Below are positions 22,916 to 32,362 of a stretch of DNA of 64,000 nt, one piece after another (the first letter of the stretch is position 1; each line of letters opens with the position of its first letter). Under the pieces are notes generated by a model. The model ran no database searches. It was not told the DNA's origin and saw only the letters and a list, made by a program, of their open reading frames with translations. Source of the DNA: Ochotona curzoniae (lineage: Eukaryota > Chordata > Mammalia > Lagomorpha > Ochotonidae); contig NW_024467083.1 in the NCBI RefSeq assembly GCF_017591425.1, forward strand, positions 15,801,001-15,865,000, in the 5' to 3' direction. A program made the position numbers and the translations under genes.

Positions 22916-23569
22916 TGATAAAAGATTGTGTTTTTACTATTTCTTTAGAATAGTAGTAAAGTCTGAGATAGAACTCTGGTCTAACAGTGATTTTCTACCA
23001 ACTTAAAAAAAATTTTATTGCTTCCTAAGATACATACATAAACATACACACATACAGAGCCTTGAGAAAGTGGAAAATAGCAATCATGAAAAATCTATGC
23101 CTGGATATTAGAATTTTTGCAACAAAATAAATTTATTTTCAATTCCATTTTCTACAAACTTTCTGAAACATGTTTATGCCTCTGTGTGTCATGGGGAAGG
23201 GCAAAGTCAGGGCTTGTTCTTTTTTTTTTTTTCTTTTTAAAGCTCTGTTAACTTGCAATAATTTTTTTCTTATTTTAATTTTTCAGTTTGGTTCTTCATT
23301 TTGGACATGAATATTGTCGATTTTTATTCAGTTTTGGAAATTTTTAAATCCATTTCCTTTATTGTATGATTTGGATTTGTCTATTAAAGCATATTTGAGA
23401 GTACAAGCTGATCTTTTCAAACTGGTTTCTAATCTATTTTAAACTATCACTACACACTGTACTTTAGGTTTATTTCTCAATAATGTATTTTAGCTCACTA
23501 ATTTTTGTCATTAGCTATAGACAACTAAAGTTTATACCATATTCTTTTATGAATCATCAAACTTTATTT
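22916..23569. other. Unassigned, T-rich DNA
   Basis: The stretch includes a T13 run at about 23220. It could be a diverged antisense LINE, but I see no decisive match. Confidence 0.35.
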
Positions 23570-23770
23570 TTAAAACATTTATTTATTTGAAAGAGTTACA
23601 GAGAGGAAAAGATGGAGAGAAAGAAAGAGAGAATGAGATCTTCTTTCCACTGGTTTGTTTCCCGGATGATGATAGAAGTCAGAAAGGGGCCAGGCCAAAC
23701 CACGCGCCAGGAGTTTAATCTGCGTCTCCCAAACACTTGGGCTTCTTTCTGCTATAACTGTTGTTGATAA
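23570..23770 (-). repeat. C-type SINE, antisense, partial
   Basis: The tail reads ATTTATTTATTTGAAAGAGTTACAGAGAGG, then an AG-rich run and CCACTGGTTTGTTTCCCGG, with a decayed middle (CCAGGAGTTTAATCTGCGTCTCCCAAACACTTGGGC). The 5' head is absent. Confidence 0.75.
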
Positions 23771-23987
23771 TACATAATGATGTGGATGTGAAGATTTCGC
23801 CAGTTTCTGGGTACTTGCTATGTTTTGTATCATTCATTTCAATCTGCAACCACTGCTATGGATGGGGTGCATGTCTTGGGAGCTTGGTCTTCAGTGTAGT
23901 GATATTGGAAGTTGGTGAAACTTTTAAGAAGTAGGGCTTTGTGCAAAAATAGTTTGTTGGCATTACTACCCTTAGAAGTAGTTAACA

Positions 23988-24325
23988 TGGGGTTTGCATG
24001 GTGGCTCAACAGGCTAATCCTCTACCTTGCAGTGCTGACATGCTACAGGGATGACAGTTTTAATTCCAGCTGCTCCACTTCTGATCCAGCTCCTTGCTTA
24101 TGAACTGGGAAAGTAGCATATGATGGCTCACCTTGTGACCCTGTATTCACATGGGACATCTTAAATTGTCTCCTGGCTCATGGCTTCAAATTGGCTCAGC
24201 TCCAGTCATTGTGGTCCTCTGCCGAGTGAACCAGCAGATGGAAGATCTTTCTCTTTTAGTCTCTTCTTTCTGTAAATCTCCCTTAGAAACAAAAACAAAT
24301 ATTTCTAAAAAAGAAATAATTAGCA
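23988..24325 (+). repeat. C-type SINE, sense, full-length older copy
   Basis: Head GGGGTTTGCATGGTGGCTCAACAGGCTAATCCTCTACCTTGCAGTGC, body TTCCAGCTGCTCCACTTCTGATCCAGCTCC, GAACTGGGAAAGTAGC, and 3' part CAGCAGATGGAAGATC..CTGTAAATCTCC with an A-rich tail. The 'ggctaatcctc' head type differs from the 'ggttaaagtcctc' head of the copy 60 bp downstream, so two SINE subfamilies lie side by side. Confidence 0.92.
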
Positions 24326-24370
24326 AAGTTCTCAAGAGAACTAGTTAGTTCCTTTAAGAAGGGGTATTAA

Positions 24371-24383
24371 AAAGAGTAAGACT
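24371..24383. repeat. Target-site duplication, left copy
   Basis: AAAGAGTAAGACT occurs here and again at 24713-24725, exactly flanking the SINE. Confidence 0.95.
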
Positions 24384-24712
24384 GGGCCTGGCACGATAGC
24401 CTAGTGGTTAAAGTCCTCACCTTGCACTCACTGGGATCACATATGGGTGCCGGTTCTAATCTAGTGGCTGCCTTCCCATCTGGCTCCCTGCTTGTGGCCT
24501 GGGAAAGCAGTAGAGGATGGTCCAAAGCCTTGGACGCATGCATGTGGGAGACCTGGAAGAGGCTCCAGGCTCCTGGCTTCAGACTTGTTCAGCTCCAGCC
24601 ATTGCAGCCGCTTGGGAAGTGAATCATTGGACAGAAGATCTTCCTCTCTGTCTGTCCTCCTCTCTGTATATCTGCCTTTTGCAATAAAAATAAATAAATC
24701 TTAAAACAAAAG
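24384..24712 (+). repeat. Young pika-type C SINE, sense, with exact TSD
   Basis: Complete copy: GGGCCTGGCACGATAGCCTAG head with Pol III A-box region, B box GGTTCTAATC, body TGGCCTGGGAAAGCAGTAGAGG, GGAGACCTGGAAGAGGCTCC, 3' TGAATCATTGGACAGAAGATC and tail GCAATAAAAATAAATAAATC plus A. A perfect 13-bp duplication flanks it. It shares diagnostic bases with the antisense copy at 27649 (CTAGTGGC after the B box, GAGGCTCCAGG) against the 25319 copy. The 72-residue frames inside are artefacts. Confidence 0.97.
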
Positions 24713-24725
24713 AAAGAGTAAGACT

Positions 24726-25304
24726 GACCCTCTCCAGTCTCTAGCTTCCTGTCTTGTCATGTGGTCTTTGCTTACTTGTGTCTCTTCTGGTAATGCTGTG
24801 TGATGCAGCTATGGTGGCCCTTTGTAAAGGTGAGCAGATGCTAGTGCCCTGCTCCTGAAACTTCAAAACTGTGAGCTTAGTAAACCTTTCTTCTGTGTGC
24901 AGCCTCAGGTCCTTTGGTATATGTACAGGGCCTGCGCCTCTCCACTTATTCCTTCTATAGAATGTACATGAACTTGTTCTGTACCTTCCATTTCAACTCA
25001 GCCACCACCTAACTACCTGCCACGAAGTAACTGTAACTGACACAAGCTGAAGCCCAGTCCTGTGCAAATCCTTAACCCACAGAACTATCCTGACGTGGTC
25101 ATAGGTTTAAGGAATTTAGTTTTAGATACCATGCTCATATCCATAGGTAACAGAAAAGTGACATTTTCTCAAATGAACTTCTTCATCTCATTCCTACTGC
25201 TCCATAATTTCTGCTCCACTAAATTTCTCCAATCTGTACATTGCAAAACTAGACATTCGAGTTACTGACAATATTCAAGATAATGCACACAGGACTCACT
25301 GATG
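24726..25304. other. No gene or repeat recognised
   Basis: Unique-looking sequence between two SINEs. The short open frames have no similarity I recognise. Confidence 0.4.
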
Positions 25305-25318
25305 AAAAATCAGCTTGG
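25305..25318. repeat. Target-site copy 1 of 3
   Basis: AAAAATCAGCTTGG. Related copies are at 25646-25659 (one base different) and 25988-26001 (identical), separating two SINEs. Confidence 0.93.
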
Positions 25319-25645
25319 GCCCTGCGGCGGTGTGGCCTAGCAGCTAAAGTCCTCACCTTGTACGCACCGGGATCCATATGGGCGCCGGTTCTAATCCCGG
25401 CAGCTCCACTTCCCATCCAGCTCACTGCTTGTGACCTGGGAAAGCAGTTGAGGACGGCCCAAAGCTTTGGGACCCTGCACCCATGTGGGAGACCCGGAAG
25501 AAGTTCCTGGTTCCCGGCTTCGGATAGGTGCAGCATCGGCCGTTGTGCTCAGTTGGGGAGTGAATCATTGGACGGAAGATATTTCTCTGTCTCTCCTCCT
25601 CTCTGTGTATCTGACTTTGTAATAAAAAATAAATAAATCTTAAAA
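25319..25645 (+). repeat. Youngest pika-type C SINE, sense
   Basis: This is the least diverged copy here, with many intact CpGs: GCGGCGGTGTGGCCTAGC head, GCACCGGGATCC, GGCGCCGGTTCTAATCCCGG (B box), GAGGACGGCCCAAAGC, GAGACCCGGAAGAAGTTCC, GGCTTCGGATAGGTGCAGC, ATTGGACGGAAGAT, tail AATAAATAAATCTT plus A9. Flanked by the 14-bp duplications at 25305 and 25646. CpG retention argues for a recent insertion. Confidence 0.97.
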
Positions 25646-25659
25646 AAAAATCATCTTGG
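25646..25659. repeat. Target-site copy 2 of 3
   Basis: AAAAATCATCTTGG, one substitution (G to T) from the outer two copies. It lies between the two tandem SINEs. Confidence 0.92.
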
Positions 25660-25987
25660 AGGTGGGACAGAAAGGCTGTGCGATGGCTCAACTGACTTAC
25701 CTCCCCTTGCAAGTACCAGGAGCACATATGAGCCCCAGTTGGTGTCCTGGTTGCTTCATTTCCCATCCAGTTCCGTGCTTGTGGCTTAGGAAAGCAATGG
25801 AAGATGGACAAAGCCTTAGAACCCTGCACCCTCATGGGAGACCCAGAGGCAACCCCTGGCTTCTGTTTTCTGATCAGCTCTGATCTGGCCATCATGCCCT
25901 TTTCGGGAGTGAACCAGTTTGTGTAATATCTTTCTCTTTGTCTGTGCTTCTCATTTTAAATCTGTCTTTCCAATAAATTCATCTTTT
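25660..25987 (+). repeat. Older C SINE, sense, immediately downstream of the young one
   Basis: Diverged head (GAAAGGCTGTGCGATGGCTCAACTGACTTACC), body TTTCCCATCCAGTTCCGTGC, GGCTTAGGAAAGCAATGGAAGATG, GGGAGACCCAGAGGC, 3' GAGTGAACCAG and TCCAATAAATTCATC. It belongs to the older 'gaaccag' type. It ends directly at the third target-site copy, so it was in place before the young SINE reused the 5' copy of its target. Confidence 0.94.
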
Positions 25988-26001
25988 AAAAATCAGCTTG
26001 G
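25988..26001. repeat. Target-site copy 3 of 3
   Basis: AAAAATCAGCTTGG, identical to copy 1. It closes the older SINE. Confidence 0.94.
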
Positions 26002-26230
26002 ATCGGGTCCTGACTTTGATGCAGCATCTTCTGCCTTCTTCCCTTTTGTCTGCGAGATCTGCAGGGAATTCTTAGAGTGGACACCCCGTGGGAACCCTGA
26101 AAGTGGAGCATACGCAAGTATGGAGCCCCACGATGACTTGGCCCCCACGAATGTCTCATTCTCGCTAACGTCCACGCTTTTCACCTTCAGCAATATTTTG
26201 ACAATTATGCTTAAGTGTTCCTGACAGCTT
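26002..26230. other. CpG-containing block, open on both strands, unassigned
   Basis: Around nine CpGs occur in about 230 bp, unlike the CpG-poor surroundings. One plus frame is open from the SINE to the stop near 26222, and one minus frame is open across most of the block (26193 to 25993). I recognise no protein in either. It may be a fragment of a processed pseudogene or a conserved element. Confidence 0.3.
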
Positions 26231-26632
26231 ATGACTCTTAGAGAATCTTATTCCAGGCATGAAGCTCTAGGCTGTGTTTCAGTGAATGCATCTGTTTTGC
26301 CACATTTCAAGTTTAATATACAATTTCGGTTCTTTGATAGGTTCAAAGGAAGTTTGTTAAAATTTTACTCAGGTTTCCCTTGTAAGGATGGCAGCCATGA
26401 TCTCTATGACTTTTTCATATGAGAAATCAACCCAGAAGATGGTTTTTAAATTTAATTTAAATATTTAAACATTTTAATTTAAAATTAAAAGCTTTTTAAA
26501 TTTTAAATTTCTGTTATTAAAACTTTGGACCAGGATTCAGAGTCTCAAAATGTGAATTACAATGTCTTGATGAAAACAAATGCTAACTTGTTTGTAATTT
26601 CCTTATGATATGTAAATTGATTGATATTATTC
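26231..26632. other. AT-rich unassigned DNA with palindromic core
   Basis: 26440-26512 is almost pure A/T with many self-complementary TTTAAA/AATTTAAATT words. No gene is seen. Confidence 0.4.
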
Positions 26633-26945
26633 CTTTGAAAGGCAGGATTGCAGATAGTGATAGGAAGAGAGATGGAAAGAGAGAGGAAAAGGGAAAATCA
26701 TTCACTGGTTCACTCTCCAAATGGCTGCAGTGGCCATTGTTAGACCCGGGAGAAGCCAGGAGCCTGGAACTCTGAGTGTCCCATCTCCGTGGCAGTGGCT
26801 CAGATACTTGGAAAATCTTCTGCTGTTTTCCCAGTTGCTTTAATAGGCAGGTGGATCAGAAGTGGAGGAGACAGGATTCAAACCAGCACTCATTTGGGGT
26901 GGCGGTCAATATCCAACTTAACTAGCCATGCCACAATGCTGGTCC
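26633..26945 (-). repeat. C-type SINE, antisense, full-length
   Basis: Tail TTTGAAAGGCAGGATTGCAG and AG-rich run, then ACTGGTTCACTCTCCAAATGGCTGCAGTGG, GAGAAGCCAGGAGCC, GGTGGATCAGAAGTGGAGGAGACAGGATTCAAACC, and a head ending GCCACAATGCTGGTCC. Moderately diverged. Confidence 0.92.
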
Positions 26946-27004
26946 TTTGTAAAAACATTTTTCAATCTGCTACACATAGAGGCTAGTGTTTTGCCATAAT
27001 AACT

Positions 27005-27264
27005 AAAATTACCATATGGTGCCAGCTTATTTCCTTGGCTGCTTTCTTTCCAATATGAAATCCTGCTGATGGTTTGGAAAAGCAGAAGATGGCTCAAATG
27101 CTTGAGTCACTGTCATGTACGTGGGAAACCTGGGTAAAGCTTGGCTCCTGGCTTGGATGCTCAGGGCTGGCCAATTGGACCATCTGGGGAGTGAACAAGT
27201 GGATTAGCGATCTCTGTCTTTTCTTGCCTCTGTACCTCTGACTTTCAAATAATTAAACAAATTA
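27005..27264 (+). repeat. C-type SINE, sense, head degraded
   Basis: ACCATATGGTGCCAGCTTATT, GGTTTGGAAAAGCAGAAGATGGCTCAAATGC, GTGGGAAACCTGGG, TGGCTCCTGGCTTGG, CATCTGGGGAGTGAACAAGTGG and CTTTCAAATAATTAAAC match the C SINE from the B-box side to the tail. Confidence 0.88.
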
Positions 27265-27633
27265 TATATACATATATATATGTGTAAAAGTATTACATAT
27301 TTAAATTATACAAATTATGAGCTTACAAAGTAGCGGATTTTCACAAATTGAAAGTCATCCGTGAAACTAACATCCAGATTAACAAACAAAATGTAACCAG
27401 ACACATTCACTTCTCTTTCAGCTTTAGTAATTACTCTGGATTTCCAAAAGATGGCTGCTATTCCGACTTTTTATAGCATAAACTAGTTTGGCTTATCTTA
27501 GAATTTCTTAAAAATGGAATCATGCCATATGTTCTCTTTCTCATATAACTTTTTTGGTTGAATGTCACATTATTTTAGAATCATCTACAATATTATGTTT
27601 CTTTGGAGATTTTTTATTCTCATTACTTATTGT
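27265..27633 (-). repeat. Ancient L1M 3' region, antisense, part 1
   Basis: Antisense L1M wording in order: ATCCGTGAAACTAACATCCAGATTAACAAACA (compare 'gaaaccatcacc..aattaagataatgaaca'), TAGCATAAACTAGTTTGGC, TTTCTTAAAAATGGAATCATGCCATATGTTCTC, and TTATTTTAGAATCATCTACAAT. The start is an AT-rich simple region (27266-27300). The copy is interrupted by a SINE and resumes at 27989. Confidence 0.78.
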
Positions 27634-27648
27634 AACAATTTATTATTT
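27634..27648. repeat. Target-site duplication, left copy
   Basis: AACAATTTATTATTT here and AACAATTTGTTATTT at 27974-27988 flank the antisense SINE, one mismatch. Confidence 0.9.
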
Positions 27649-27973
27649 TTTAAAGTTTTATTTATTTTTATTGCAAAAGGCAGATATACAGAGAGGAGGA
27701 GACAAAGAGGAAAATCTTCTGTCCAATGATTCACTCCCCAAATGGTCGCAATGGCTGGAGCTGAGCAAGTCTGAAGCCAGGGGCCTGGAGCCTCTTCCAG
27801 GTCTCCCACATGCGTGCAGGATCCCAAGGCTTTGGGCCATCCTCTACTGCTTTCCCAGGCCACAAGCAGGGAGCCAAATGGGAAGGAGGCCACTAGATTA
27901 GAACCGGCACCCAAATGGGATCCCAGTGAGTGCAAGGTGAGGACTTTAACCACTAGGCTATTGTGCCAAGCCC
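27649..27973 (-). repeat. Young pika-type C SINE, antisense, in L1M
   Basis: Complete copy on the minus strand, closely matching the 24384 copy including the CTAGTGGCC and GAGGCTCCAGG variants: tail TTTATTTTTATTGCAAAAGGC, ATGATTCACTCCCCAAATGG, GGCCATCCTCTACTGCTTTCCC, GATTAGAACCGGCACC (B box complement) and head CCACTAGGCTATTGTGCC. Flanked by a 15-bp duplication. Open frames of up to 115 codons on both strands are artefacts. Confidence 0.97.
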
Positions 27974-27988
27974 AACAATTTGTTATTT

Positions 27989-28370
27989 ATTATACAGTAG
28001 ATGAAAGTTTGTGTGAGTTCCAAGGCTGTTACAATATCCTAATATATGATTTTCAGTAAATATATAGGAATATATTTTTCTTAAGTGTATATATAACAGT
28101 TGTGTTGTTGGTCAGCCATGTTGAATCTCATATACACAAAGCTGCATTTTTCTGAATGACTATATCTAGCCTCTGTTAATCTCCTAGTCATTCCCCCAGT
28201 GTAACATCATTTCCTATGAGCATTCAATGTTTTGCATATTTCCCCTCCTGCTTTTTGAGGTATATAGTGACATTTCATTATAATTATAACTTTGTTTTCC
28301 CTAGTGAGTAATGAAATTTAACATTGTTTTATGTTTTCTGGGTTTTTTAATCTGCCACTCACATTGTGAA
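27989..28370 (-). repeat. Ancient L1M 3' region, antisense, part 2
   Basis: This continues the interrupted L1M: TTTTTGAGGTATATAGTGACATTTCATTATAATTATAAC..CCCTAGTGAGTAATGAAATTTAACATTG matches antisense L1 'aggtgtgtagtggtatctcattgtggttttaatttgcatttccctaatgactaatgatgttgagcat'. It may extend a further 200 bp. Confidence 0.75.
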
Positions 28371-29545
28371 TTTTCGATCAAATCTGTAACTAGATTTCTA
28401 ATTTTTTCTAGGTGGGACTCATATCAGTCGGCTTTGCATCTCTCAAAATTTGCCAATGGATGTTTAGTCTGTTGTATTCGTTGCCCTGTGTTACATAAGT
28501 GCTTTCTTGACTAAATGTGTGTATATACCATACAGGATTTTGAATTTCTATATCTCCAGTTGTATCTGATAGCTACCCTAAATATTATCTCTAGAAAATC
28601 ATGTGTGCATATTTCAGTTTGCAAGCATTTTTCAAAACATTAATAGTTAGTACCTGATTTATTATTTATTTATTTGTGAGACTGTTGTGCAAGAGTTTAT
28701 GGGTAGATCAAAGATAATTCCTTCACTCAGATTGCATCTGAACCACGTGCCATCCTATATTAAACAAGTTTTGAATGATCTCTACACTAATAGAAGACCG
28801 TGGTTTGTCTTCTCAACTTTTTGTTGCAATTGGATAGGGGGACAGGGAAGCTGCCACATAGCACTTAAATCTAATGAATATGGAGACCACTTTGAAATTT
28901 GGCTGTGAGAGAGTTCTGCCTTGTGATTTCCTAGAGAGAGAAAGAATTTTCACTGACATCTTTTCAAAAGTCACATGAAGTGTATTTCAAAAAGGAAAAT
29001 ATCCAATTACTTGGTTCTTAATTTCTCACATATCCTGGCCACACTCTGGTGTCCGTGTGGGTTTTATTAAAGAAATTGGCTTCTCCAGCTGACGCAGCTT
29101 CATTATCCCCTTTGGTAGCAGAACTGGGCCCTCCACCCTGTGAAGGCACTCTTTGCGGGCACTAACTGGGACACCTAGACATTTCATTGTGATTCTCCCA
29201 CTGTTCCTGCTTCTGCTCCCATATCTGTGAAAACACCCCTCTGTGGAAGCACATAGTTTATGCAGTAAGCATCCACATAAAAAATGACTTTCAGATTGTG
29301 GACAGCCAGTTCCCCAAGGAAGAGTAACTGTGAAGGGGATGACGCAAAGCTAGTTTTTTTCCTGGTACTTAGTCAGAGATCCCATCGGGCACTTGCTTCT
29401 TTTTTTAAAGTAAGTTCCTCATTCTACTTTTCTCTTTTGATCAACATCTGCCTCTGCCCTAGAAAATGAAGTGAAAAATAAATGCTTCCTTGGAAAAGTG
29501 TGTATGTTTAGTACTTAGAGTCTAAATGTACCTGAGATTATTTTC
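28371..29545. other. No gene; possibly further decayed L1M then unique DNA
   Basis: 28371-28600 may be the end of the L1M. The remainder, including a T-rich and A-rich mix and CTCCAGCTGACGCAGC near 29081, shows nothing recognisable. Confidence 0.4.
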
Positions 29546-30521
29546 TTTTTTTTTTTTTAATTGTTGCTTACATTGTATTATGTAGTACAGTTTTATAGGC
29601 ACTGGGGATTCCCCCCACCCCTCCCATACCCCTCCCCCCATGGTGGATTCCTCCACCTTGTTGCATAACCATAGTTCAAGTTCAGTTGAGATTCATTGCT
29701 TGCAAACACTTGCCTAGCATAAAGTTCAGCGTCTTATTGTCCAGATAAGTTCAGTGGCCTCTTGGGGAGACCTTCTATGGTCTGAAGATAGGGCTAACAG
29801 AGTAAAGATCCGGTCAGTTAAAAGCCCCAACAAGGCCTCAGTATCAATATACAACATTATGGAATTAATTGACATAGTATTGGGTAAACAATATGTTAAA
29901 AATAATGCAAGTTCCCTTCTTCGAAACATCTGGGTTGAGACAGTGTCAATGACAGGTTCAAAAAATAACAAACAACCAAACAAAAAATTACAGGTTAAAT
30001 CAAGGCAAACATGTGGTATCTAATCTTTTGGGATTCACTCATTTCCCTTAGCATTATAGTTTCCAGTTGTGCCCATTTAGCCACAAAGAACTGCATTTTG
30101 TTTTTTTTAATAGCTGAGTAGTATTCCATGGAGTAGATGAACCAAAGCTTTCTTATCCAATCTTCTGCTGATGGGCATTTCGGTTGCTTCCATGTTTTTG
30201 CAATTACTGATTGTGCTGCAATGAACATAGGGATGCATGTTGGTTTGTCGTAAAACAGGTGTTTTGGATATATTCCTAGGAGTGCTATTGCTGGGTCATA
30301 TGGTATGCAGATTTTGAGTTGTTTGAGTGTTCTCCAGACTGATTTCCATAAAGGCTGTACCAATTTGCAGCTCCACCAGCAGTGGAGTAGGGTTCCCTTT
30401 TCCCCGCATCCTCGCCAGCAAGCGTCGTTGGTGTTCTTGTTTATGTGGGCCAATCTTACTGGTGTTAGGTGGTACCTCATCGATGTTTTAATTTGGATTT
30501 CCCTTATTGCTAGGGAGCTGG
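29546..30521 (-). mobile_element. LINE-1, 5'-truncated, young lagomorph copy
   Basis: Read on the minus strand: the end of ORF2, a 3' UTR of about 440 bp with a G-rich tract (C-rich on the plus strand at 29610-29640), and a poly(A) tail (T12 at 29546-29557). Only about 1 kb of a normal 6-7 kb element remains, so it is 5'-truncated near 30521. The long open ORF2 frame indicates low divergence. I found no convincing target-site duplication; the 5' junction may be rearranged. Confidence 0.93.
29995..30521 (-). pseudogene. LINE-1 ORF2p C-terminal fragment
   Basis: The ORF2 protein is the endonuclease and reverse transcriptase of LINE-1. Only its C-terminal tail is present. A 161-codon frame (30480 to 29995) starts at an internal Met in [13 protein letters not shown] and contains the family's C-terminal Cys/His motif C-x3-C-x7-H-x4-C (CWRGC..HCWWSC), then [14 protein letters not shown] and [15 protein letters not shown]2 continues upstream to the truncation point. 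Endonuclease and RT domains are missing, so it cannot work. No frameshift is visible in this piece. Confidence 0.95.
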
Positions 30522-32234
30522 AACCCTATTGAAAGGAGGCCAGCACATGCATCTCAACAGTTTTAATAATTTTCATGTCAGTTCATCCCCCTGTGCCCTG
30601 TGAGGCGATGAATACATCCCTGAGTCTTGCACCTGGGACCATTTTAAGTTCCTGGCCTCATGCACTTTCTCTCAATTATAACTGGGGTTCCTGAGAAGGC
30701 TTCTACCATATCATGAGCTTGAACCTGTGCTAACAGCAAGAGCGTGGCAGCTCAATTTTACATCTATTTCATCTTAGCTCCGATTCCAGTGACTCTGCTG
30801 TTTATTACCTCTGGTAGCCACACAATGTTTTCTGCCCCCCCCTGCCCTGCCGGGTGATTGTGGAGACATCTGCTGCTGAAGTCATTAAGGCACCAGAGGG
30901 GTGTGTGTTCTCCAGAGACCTCAGGAACTAAGGTCATGTCCTGAATCATGCAGACCAAGGTAGAAGGCTTTTTTACTCACTTTCGTGTCAGCTGTTATCA
31001 AATACGGCTCTAAACAATTTATACCCTGGTGTCTCAGTGCATTTATAATGAGGGAACTCTTTCAATTTCCCTCTATTGTGGTTATCCCCAGAGGCTTGGC
31101 TAGCAGACATACGCCCCACTCCCACTGTGCAGTTAGAAATATTTCTGCCTTCCAGAGACCAAGGCTTTGCTGTCAGCATAGGTTGTCTCCTCTGCTCCTT
31201 TCCCTAGACAGAGTCCTCCTCACAGGATGCCTGGTCCTCTCCTCCCTCTCTCCTTCTTCCCAACCCCCTGTCACAGTCTTTGAGAGACTTACCCCCAGTC
31301 TCTCTGGAAGACAAGGATCTTTCAAGCCACATTTGCAGCTTCTTACAGACTTTGTCTAGAAATACACCACCACTGTGCTGGCCCCTGCCCTCATGCCTAC
31401 ATAGTTTTAATTTCTATATTCCTGCAATAAATAGAGCCATTTAGGGAAAATAGAGAACATTCTCAATTTCTCATTATGCAAATAAAGCTCAAATTTTGTA
31501 TTTTATTTGTAAATCTTTTGCTTGATTTCTGAGATTCCAGATTCTTTTGTTATCTTGCAAACTGGTTGCATCTGCTTTTTCTCATTCAAATTTATTTTTT
31601 CATAAATATTAATTTCAAATCCTTACATGGGTTTAGCTTCAAATACCCATGTAGCAGGGACAGTGAGTCCCTGCTCCTGTATTCTGACCTGTCCTACTTT
31701 AAAACCTTATTTATTACCCTATTCTCTTTGTATAAGTGCAAATTTTAATTTGGGGGCATATTTAATGAGTGTTTTGCAAGACTACTACATGCCAAGCCCT
31801 ATGGTCAGAAAGATATGCCTCAGTGCATATTCCTGAATTAAGAAGCAAAGGAAGCAGAGTGTTATGATAGTGTTATATAAGAGGTGTTAAAGGAGCATCC
31901 CTGAGCAGTAACAGGACTGGCAAGTCCAAAAAGTCTTACATTTGCTATTTTATAGTCCAGAGGCAACTTCCCACAAATGAAGAGACTTAGAAGAGAGATA
32001 GAAGAAGTAGAGCTTTCGTACTGTGGAGATGAGAGGGAGGGTCCTGAAAGAGGTTTGACCAAAGGTATATCACCAGGTCAGATGTTGCCTACAGCCAGTT
32101 GCCTACAGCCACCCTTGTCATTCTCTCTTGTCAACATGAGGCTACCTTTTGTTCAGTGGTCCAGTGGTTTGTTGTGATTGCAATGTTCAGGATTCTAGCC
32201 AACTGCAACTAAGAAATGTGACTTAAGTACATGT
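30522..32234. other. No recognisable gene; low repeat content
   Basis: Frames at 30985-31359 (124 codons) and 31977-32177 have no domains I know. Minor structures are a 9-bp-arm inverted repeat (TACATGGGT / ACCCATGTA, 31624-31653) and a tandem TTGCCTACAGCCA pair near 32085-32112. No young insertion is seen. Confidence 0.4.
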
Positions 32235-32362
32235 GTTATCCCCATCCTCTACAGAGCTTATCTTGACTCCTTACAACAGCACCACGGTGTAAGTATTACT
32301 CCAGTTAAAATGACTTCCAGTAAGACTAAGGGACTTTTACAAGGTCACATAGTTAATAATGT
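32235..32362 (-). repeat. MIR-type element A, antisense
   Basis: TTATCCCCATCCTCTACAG, ACTCCTTACAACAGCACCACGGTGTAAGTATTACTCC, then AAATGACTTCCAGTAAGAC and CAAGGTCACATAGTTAATAA fit antisense MIR ('tccttacaacaaccctatgaggtaggtatt..aaggtcacacagctag'). It shares departures from the consensus with the copy 1.47 kb downstream. Confidence 0.75.

Noticed and set aside
24404..24704. Open frames beginning MVKVLTLHSLGSH, repeated at 27.6-27.9 kb
   Set aside because: They look like a duplicated gene because the same peptide occurs twice, but both lie wholly inside C SINEs of the same sub-lineage.
25283..25895. Overlapping frames of 117 and 157 codons on opposite strands
   Set aside because: Both run through the tandem SINEs and their tails. 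They are translations of repeat sequence.
26002..26230. Possible AN1-type zinc finger coding fragment (FFPFVCEICREF)
   Set aside because: The resemblance is limited to a few residues. The expected following Cys/His spacing is absent, so I did not name a protein.
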